Shown in pieces: positions 6,242 to 6,288 of a stretch of 6,288 nt of DNA. The stretch comes from an uncultured Clostridia bacterium (GTDB taxonomy: Bacteria; Bacillota; Clostridia; Oscillospirales; CAG-272). The translations under genes were made by a program, and so were the position numbers. The stretch is taken from contig CAMGCN010000065.1 in the NCBI GenBank assembly GCA_946040935.1, forward strand, positions 1 through 6,288, in the 5' to 3' direction. How positions within the stretch are numbered: position 1 is the first letter of the stretch; the number at the start of each line of letters is the position of its first letter. The notes under the pieces were generated by a model, which ran no database searches, was not told where the DNA came from, and saw nothing but the letters and a program-made list of their open reading frames with translations.

Positions 6242-6288
6242 CTGTCTCTTATACACATCTCCGAGCCCACGAGACGCTACGCTATCGC
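6242..6288. other. Sequencing-library adapter (Nextera/Tn5) left on the contig end
   Basis: CTGTCTCTTATACACATCT (6242-6260) is the 19-bp Tn5 mosaic end used in Nextera libraries. It is followed without error by CCGAGCCCACGAGAC (6261-6275), the rest of the Nextera read-2-side adapter. The next eight bases GCTACGCT (6276-6283) equal, from memory, the i7 index of Nextera N709. The last five bases ATCGC differ by one base from ATCTC, the beginning of the P7 tail. This order of parts is the expected read-through structure of an Illumina fragment and is not host DNA or a natural transposon end. Confidence 0.97.

Noticed and set aside
6242..6260. A natural Tn5/IS50 transposon end
   Set aside because: The 19-bp sequence is the engineered mosaic end, and it is followed by the synthetic adapter, index and P7-like bases rather than IS50 sequence.

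Overview
This 6.3 kb window looks like one end of a contig from a member of the Bacillota, most likely class Clostridia (gut- or rumen-type). The clues are the rotary V-type (V/A-type) ATP synthase subunits in a compact operon, purine-rich AGGAGG-like ribosome binding sites, frequent ATA isoleucine codons and the protein flavour of the ATPase subunits. The exact genus cannot be read from the sequence.

Layout. Everything is on the + strand. Positions 2-439 are the C-terminal three quarters of peripheral-stalk subunit E. They are followed almost without gaps by catalytic subunit A (441-2216), regulatory subunit B (2213-3574) and central-shaft subunit D (3577-4194). A PHP-type metallophosphatase of the YcdX group (4184-4939) overlaps the end of the D gene. 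A DUF554 membrane protein (4936-5640) overlaps the end of the PHP gene. The six genes look like one transcription unit. It ends in a rho-independent terminator whose 5' arm lies inside the last codons and stop codon of the DUF554 gene. A 208-bp AT-rich gap (5641-5848) then carries that terminator's 3' half, a good sigma-A-type promoter and a strong ribosome binding site for a new gene, a stomatin/prohibitin-like (SPFH/band 7) membrane protein that starts at 5849.

How the genes work together. A and B form the hexameric nucleotide-binding head, D is the rotor shaft inside it, and E is part of the stator that holds the head to the membrane sector. The membrane subunits and the C and F subunits are not in the window and presumably lie upstream. 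The PHP and DUF554 genes are probably co-transcribed passengers. Nothing in the sequence shows a functional link to the ATPase.

Most important oddity. The last 47 bases (6242-6288) are not biological. They match the Nextera/Tn5 transposase mosaic end, the rest of the Nextera read adapter, an 8-base i7 index and the first bases of the P7 tail. Genuine genome sequence therefore stops at 6241, in the middle of the SPFH gene, and the last 15 or so residues of the apparent reading frame are adapter translation. I found no convincing new biological system here. The rest is a well-formed, ordinary ATPase operon region.
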